From Bacteroidales bacterium (GTDB lineage Bacteria > Bacteroidota > Bacteroidia > Bacteroidales > F082), in contig JAKIVD010000008.1 of the NCBI GenBank assembly GCA_021647205.1, positions 62,001 to 126,000 on the forward strand: a DNA stretch of 64,000 nt. The letters are read 5' to 3'. This document shows positions 60,250 to 64,000 of the stretch, one piece after another (the stretch's first letter is position 1; each line of letters opens with the position of its first letter). A program made the position numbers and the translations under genes. Under the pieces are notes generated by a model, which was not told the origin of the DNA, did not search any database, and saw nothing but the letters and a program-made list of their open reading frames with translations.

Positions 60250-60876
60250 ATGGAATACAACTCGCAACGCGAAAAAATGATCATCCCCGAATACGGCAGA
60301 AACGTCCAAAAGATGATTGAATACGCCAAAACCATTGAAGACAAGGAAAAGCGTACAAAATCAGCCGAAGTAATTGTACGTGTTATGGCCGGTATGAACC
60401 CACAGATTAAAGAATCGAGCGACTACCTGCACACACTTTGGGACCACCTGTATTTTATTTCCAACTTCGACCTCGACGTTGACAGCCCTTTTCCCATGCC
60501 CGCAAAAGAAATTTTATTTCGCAAACCGGACAAGGTAGAATACAGCAACAAGAACTTTAAAGTCAAACACTACGGAAAATATATCGAAAAAATTATTGCG
60601 CGCACCATCGAGTTGGAAGAAGGCCCTGAAAAAGAAGCGCTGATCCTCATCATTGCCAACCACCTGAAGAAATCTTACCTGAACTGGAACCGTGATTCGG
60701 TGAACGATGAAACAATCCTGAAACACCTCGAAGAACTTTCCAATGGAAAGCTGTCCATTACCGACACCCAATTCCTTTCGTCAACCGGCGACATTCTTGC
60801 ACGAAACAAAATAAAAAAGAAAAAGTTTGTGCAAAGAAACAAAGACAACAAAAGAAAAGGAAAAAAGAGCTATTAA
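60250..60876 (+). CDS. DUF4290 protein
   Basis: 208 residues, ATG at 60250. Conserved start MEYNSQREKMIIPEYGRNVQKMIEYA, split as PEYGRNVQKMIEYA, and NPQIKESSDYLHTLWDHL, the DUF4290 pattern found across Bacteroidota, directly upstream of murA. The tail is strongly basic (KIKKKKFVQRNKDNKRKGKK). Cytosolic; function unknown. Conserved linkage to murA suggests an envelope-related role. Confidence 0.88.
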   Translation: MEYNSQREKMIIPEYGRNVQKMIEYAKTIEDKEKRTKSAEVIVRVMAGMNPQIKESSDYLHTLWDHLYFISNFDLDVDSPFPMPAKEILFRKPDKVEYSNKNFKVKHYGKYIEKIIARTIELEEGPEKEALILIIANHLKKSYLNWNRDSVNDETILKHLEELSNGKLSITDTQFLSSTGDILARNKIKKKKFVQRNKDNKRKGKKSY

Positions 60877-60936
60877 TAATTTCTCATCACCCTGAGCGTT
60901 CAACTTAAGGTAAGTTAACAAAGACAACCTTTAAAG

Positions 60937-62241
60937 ATGGGATCATTTAAAATTAGAGGCGGAACACCCCTTTCGGGGAGCATCACACCCCAGGGTGCAA
61001 AAAACGAAGCGCTGCAAGTGATTTGTGCCGTCCTCCTGACACCGGAAGAAGTTAGTATTCAAAACGTGCCCGACATCCTTGATGTGCAGCGCCTCATCGA
61101 ACTGCTCGAAGGGCTTGGTGTGGTAATTACAAAAAAAAGTGCAGAACACTACACCTTCAACGCGGCCAACATTGATTTATCCTTTCTGAAAACCGATACC
61201 TTTTACAAAAAAGCAACTGCCATCCGCGGAAGCGTCATGATACTCGGGCCGCTGCTGGCACGCTTTGGCAAGGGCTACCTGCCCCAACCCGGAGGCGACA
61301 AAATCGGCCGCCGCCGTCTCGATACCCATTTTATCGGACTGCAAAAACTGGGAGCTACATTTCAATACGATGAAATCAAAAAAAGCTACCGCGTGAACGC
61401 CCCACACCTGAAGGGAAATTTTATGCTGCTGGAAGAAGCCTCGGTAACGGGAACGGCAAATATCTTAATGGCTGCCGTGCTGGCCAAAGGCAAGACGACT
61501 ATTTTTAATGCGGCTTGCGAGCCCTATATAATCCAACTAAGTAAAATGTTGAACAGGATGGGGGCAAAAATCAACGGGATTGGCTCCAACCTGCTGACCA
61601 TCGAAGGTGTTGGGGAATTGGGCGGCACTGCACACACACTGCTGGCCGACATGATTGAAGTGGGCAGCTTTATCGGCCTGGCGGGAATGACCCAATCCGA
61701 ACTGACCATTAAAAACGTATCAATGGCAGACCTGGGTCTGATTCCCGAAGTATTCCGCCGCCTTGGCATCAGCACTCAACAGAAAGGCGATGATATCCTC
61801 GTTCCGCAGCATGAGCAATACGCCATCGAGACTTTTATCGATGGCTCCATCATGAGCATTTCCGATGCCCCCTGGCCCGGTTTCACCCCCGACCTTATCA
61901 GCATCGTGCTGGTTACGGCCATCCAGGCAAAAGGCAGTGTACTCGTCCACCAGAAAATGTTCGAGAGCCGCTTGTTTTTTGTTGACAAGCTCATCGACAT
62001 GGGCGCCCGCATTATCCTCTGCGACCCCCACCGCGCCACCGTCATCGGCCTCAACCACGAGTACCCGCTCAGGGGCATCAAAATGAGTTCCCCCGACATC
62101 CGGGCTGGTGTCGCCCTGCTCATCGCAGCCCTTTCGGCTCAAGGCACCAGCGTTATCGACAATATCGAACAAATCGACCGGGGTTACCAGAACATTGACC
62201 TGCGGCTGAAAAAACTGGGCGCCGATATTCAGCGGGTTTAG
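60937..62241 (+). CDS. murA: UDP-N-acetylglucosamine 1-carboxyvinyltransferase (Asp-type MurA)
   Basis: 434 residues, ATG at 60937. EPSP-synthase fold with the MurA features GGTPLSGSITPQGAKNEAL, split as SGSITPQGAKNEAL, and RGSVMILGPLLARFG. The catalytic loop reads PGGDKIGRRRLDTH: Asp121 replaces the Cys115 of E. coli. It adds enolpyruvate to UDP-GlcNAc, the first step of peptidoglycan synthesis. The Asp form is known to be active but not alkylated by fosfomycin. Next to the DUF4290 gene. Confidence 0.93.
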   Translation: MGSFKIRGGTPLSGSITPQGAKNEALQVICAVLLTPEEVSIQNVPDILDVQRLIELLEGLGVVITKKSAEHYTFNAANIDLSFLKTDTFYKKATAIRGSVMILGPLLARFGKGYLPQPGGDKIGRRRLDTHFIGLQKLGATFQYDEIKKSYRVNAPHLKGNFMLLEEASVTGTANILMAAVLAKGKTTIFNAACEPYIIQLSKMLNRMGAKINGIGSNLLTIEGVGELGGTAHTLLADMIEVGSFIGLAGMTQSELTIKNVSMADLGLIPEVFRRLGISTQQKGDDILVPQHEQYAIETFIDGSIMSISDAPWPGFTPDLISIVLVTAIQAKGSVLVHQKMFESRLFFVDKLIDMGARIILCDPHRATVIGLNHEYPLRGIKMSSPDIRAGVALLIAALSAQGTSVIDNIEQIDRGYQNIDLRLKKLGADIQRV

Positions 62242-62355
62242 TTCGTAGATTGCAAGCCCCGCTCCAACACACACGTTCTTCTGCCAATTTGACCGTTTTT
62301 GTTCGTTGGCAAATAATTTGCTTTGGGCTTTTGTTAAACATCAGAAGATTTACAA

Positions 62356-62946
62356 ATGAAAAAGAAAGAGAAAACCGACAAACAACAGGACGGGCACAGC
62401 AGCAAACAGAAAAATGTTTCCCCCGAAGAAACACGGCATAAAAAAGATGGCAGTACCCGTGGAAGGCCCAAAAAAACAAAGAAGGACAACTGTGAAGAAA
62501 AGATGACCGACCTGCAAACAAAATATGACGAACTGAATGACAAATACCTGCGTTTATATTCCGATTTCGACAACTTCAGAAAGCGCAAAGCGAAAGAGTT
62601 TACCGAAATTGTAATGACGGCAAACAAAGAGCTCGTTGTTGATTTGTTGCCGGTACTGGATGATTTTGAAAGGGCCATGCAAGCAATGAAGGAGCACCAG
62701 GTTGACGAAGAATCGCTTAAGGGAACAGAACTGATCTACAACAAACTGTATAATTTATTAAAACAAAAAGGATTGAGCCCGATGGATTCGATGGGCAAGG
62801 AATTTGATACCGACTGGCACGAAGCCATCACCAATATACCCGCTCCTTCAAAAGAGCAAAAAGGTAAAGTAGTGGACGTCATCCAGAAAGGATATTTATT
62901 AAACGATACAATTATCCGCTACGCAAAAGTTGTAGTGGGCAACTAA
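62356..62946 (+). CDS. grpE: GrpE nucleotide exchange factor
   Basis: 196 residues, ATG at 62356. A lysine-rich and charged N-terminal 50 residues, a coiled coil (TKYDELNDKYLRLYSDFDNFRKRKAKE, split as LNDKYLRLYSDFDNFRKR), and the GrpE beta domain (GKEFDTDWHEAI, GKVVDVIQKGYLLNDTIIRYAKVVV). It promotes ADP release from DnaK. dnaJ follows after 24 nt. Confidence 0.93.
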   Translation: MKKKEKTDKQQDGHSSKQKNVSPEETRHKKDGSTRGRPKKTKKDNCEEKMTDLQTKYDELNDKYLRLYSDFDNFRKRKAKEFTEIVMTANKELVVDLLPVLDDFERAMQAMKEHQVDEESLKGTELIYNKLYNLLKQKGLSPMDSMGKEFDTDWHEAITNIPAPSKEQKGKVVDVIQKGYLLNDTIIRYAKVVVGN

Positions 62947-62970
62947 CAATATTTAGGGACAGGAAGAACA

Positions 62971-64000
62971 ATGGCGAAAAGAGATTATTATGATGTGCTC
63001 GGGGTCTCGAAAGATGCATCGGAAGCAGAACTGAAGAAGGCCTACCGCAAAATGGCTTTGAAATACCATCCAGATAAAAACCCGGACAACAAAGAAGCTG
63101 AAGAAAAATTCAAGGAAGCTGCCGAAGCCTACGAAGTACTGAGAGACCCGCAGAAAAGGGGCCGTTACGACCAGTTTGGCCACCAGGGTGTTGGCGGGGC
63201 CGGCGGTTTCAGCGGACAGGGCATGTCAATGGATGACATCTTCAGCCATTTCGGCGATATCTTTGGCGGCGCTTTTGGCGGGGGGTTTAGCAGTAGCGGG
63301 TTCAGCAGCAGTGGTTTTAGCGGGCACAGTTCTGGAAGGAGAAGGATGAGCAAAGGCAGCAACCTTCGTGTAAAAGTCAGGCTCTCACTCAAAGAAATAG
63401 CCCATGGTGTCGAGAAGAAAATAAAGCTGAACAAGTACCTCCCATGCAATTCCTGTCATGGAACCGGTGCCGAAAAGGGCAGTTCCAAATCAAGCTGCCC
63501 TACTTGTCATGGACGGGGTCAGGTTTCGCGCATTACCAATACTTTTCTGGGACAAATGCAGACATCTTCCACATGCCCGCAATGTGGTGGAGAAGGTGAA
63601 ATCATCACCAACAAATGCAATGTTTGTCATGGAAACGGGATTGTTAAAGGCGAGGAAGTCGTCAGTTTCAAAGTGCCGGCCGGCGTTGCCGAAGGCATGC
63701 AACTGGCCATCAGCGGAAAGGGAAATGCCGCTGCCAGGGGTGGTGTTCCGGGTGATTTGCTGGTCGTTATCGAAGAAGAAAACCACCCTGATTTAATCCG
63801 TGACGGGAACAACTTGTTGTTCGACCTTTACATTAGCTTTGCCGATGCCGCCCTTGGCAGTACTGCCGAAGTGCCTACCATAGACGGAAAAGCCAAAATA
63901 AAAATCAGCCCCGGAACCCAGGGCGGAAAAGTACTGCGCCTCAAAGGAAAAGGACTACCTGATGTAAATGGTTACGGCCGTGGCGACCTCTTGATTAATG
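62971..64000 (+). CDS. dnaJ: DnaJ chaperone (3' truncated by window end)
   Basis: ATG at 62971, frame open to the last base; 343 codons are visible of a usual 380-390. J domain with the HPD motif in KYHPDKNP, a Gly/Phe-rich segment ([14 protein letters not shown]), four zinc-finger CxxCxGxG repeats ([32 protein letters not shown]) and the start of the C-terminal substrate-binding domain. It delivers substrates to DnaK. The GrpE gene is immediately upstream. Confidence 0.95.
   Translation, partial: MAKRDYYDVLGVSKDASEAELKKAYRKMALKYHPDKNPDNKEAEEKFKEAAEAYEVLRDPQKRGRYDQFGHQGVGGAGGFSGQGMSMDDIFSHFGDIFGGAFGGGFSSSGFSSSGFSGHSSGRRRMSKGSNLRVKVRLSLKEIAHGVEKKIKLNKYLPCNSCHGTGAEKGSSKSSCPTCHGRGQVSRITNTFLGQMQTSSTCPQCGGEGEIITNKCNVCHGNGIVKGEEVVSFKVPAGVAEGMQLAISGKGNAAARGGVPGDLLVVIEEENHPDLIRDGNNLLFDLYISFADAALGSTAEVPTIDGKAKIKISPGTQGGKVLRLKGKGLPDVNGYGRGDLLIN

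Overview
The window is chromosomal DNA from a member of the Bacteroidota. The evidence is consistent: type IX secretion (T9SS) C-terminal sorting domains on two secreted proteins, the T9SS regulator PorX, an alternative complex III respiratory operon, Bacteroidota-restricted domain families (DUF4290, DUF5606, DUF3341), and many promoter boxes of the Bacteroidota form TAnnTTTG instead of E. coli-type -10 boxes. A Bacteroidales/Marinilabiliales-like relative is plausible, but genus cannot be read from the sequence. No rRNA, tRNA or CRISPR array was found. All functional calls come from reading motifs and from memory of families; no database search was run.

Layout. 1-6489: a truncated DUF3352-like protein, an AsmA-like envelope protein, a MATE exporter and an outer-membrane barrel. 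6600-7829: an MFS transporter. 7906-21409: a tyrosine ammonia-lyase/KS/KR/ACP/acyltransferase/methyltransferase/deacetylase/LolA-like/glycosyltransferase/MMPL exporter cluster, read as a compact aryl-polyene or flexirubin-type pigment-lipid locus. It ends in a fused exporter-acyltransferase-methyltransferase of about 1280 residues. 21649-23200: an AT-rich CNNM/CBS membrane protein followed, on the opposite strand, by what looks like an ORF-less group II intron. 23340-30373: an HD phosphohydrolase, porX, tsaE, alanine dehydrogenase, a WbqC-like protein, two paralogous thioredoxins (one a lipoprotein) and a divergent stand-alone transposase-type zinc-ribbon protein. 30564-38696: htpG and two T9SS cargo proteins. 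38823-40831: LemA and two TPM-domain proteins. 41116-48990: the six genes of alternative complex III (actA-F), then a UbiA-like membrane protein. 50279-58306: an FKBP isomerase, small envelope proteins, purB, an MsbA-like ABC exporter, an ECF sigma factor with a likely membrane anti-sigma, and a DUF5606 protein ending in a 21-bp minisatellite. 58408-64000: pyrK-pyrD, a DUF4290 protein, murA (with Asp at the usual Cys position), grpE and the 5' part of dnaJ.

How the parts fit. The pigment-lipid locus has its own ammonia-lyase starter enzyme, carrier protein, acyl transfer, tailoring and envelope-delivery functions, but lacks a recognisable dehydratase, chain-length factor or DarA/DarB pair, so it either depends on genes elsewhere or makes an unusual product. 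PorX and the two sorting-domain proteins point to an active T9SS encoded elsewhere. The strongest candidates for something under-described are the compact aryl-lipid cluster with its three-part fusion protein, the ORF-less intron on the minus strand, the stand-alone zinc-ribbon protein with a palindrome in its leader, and a recurring promoter layout that puts the TAnnTTTG box 6-8 nt from the start codon.
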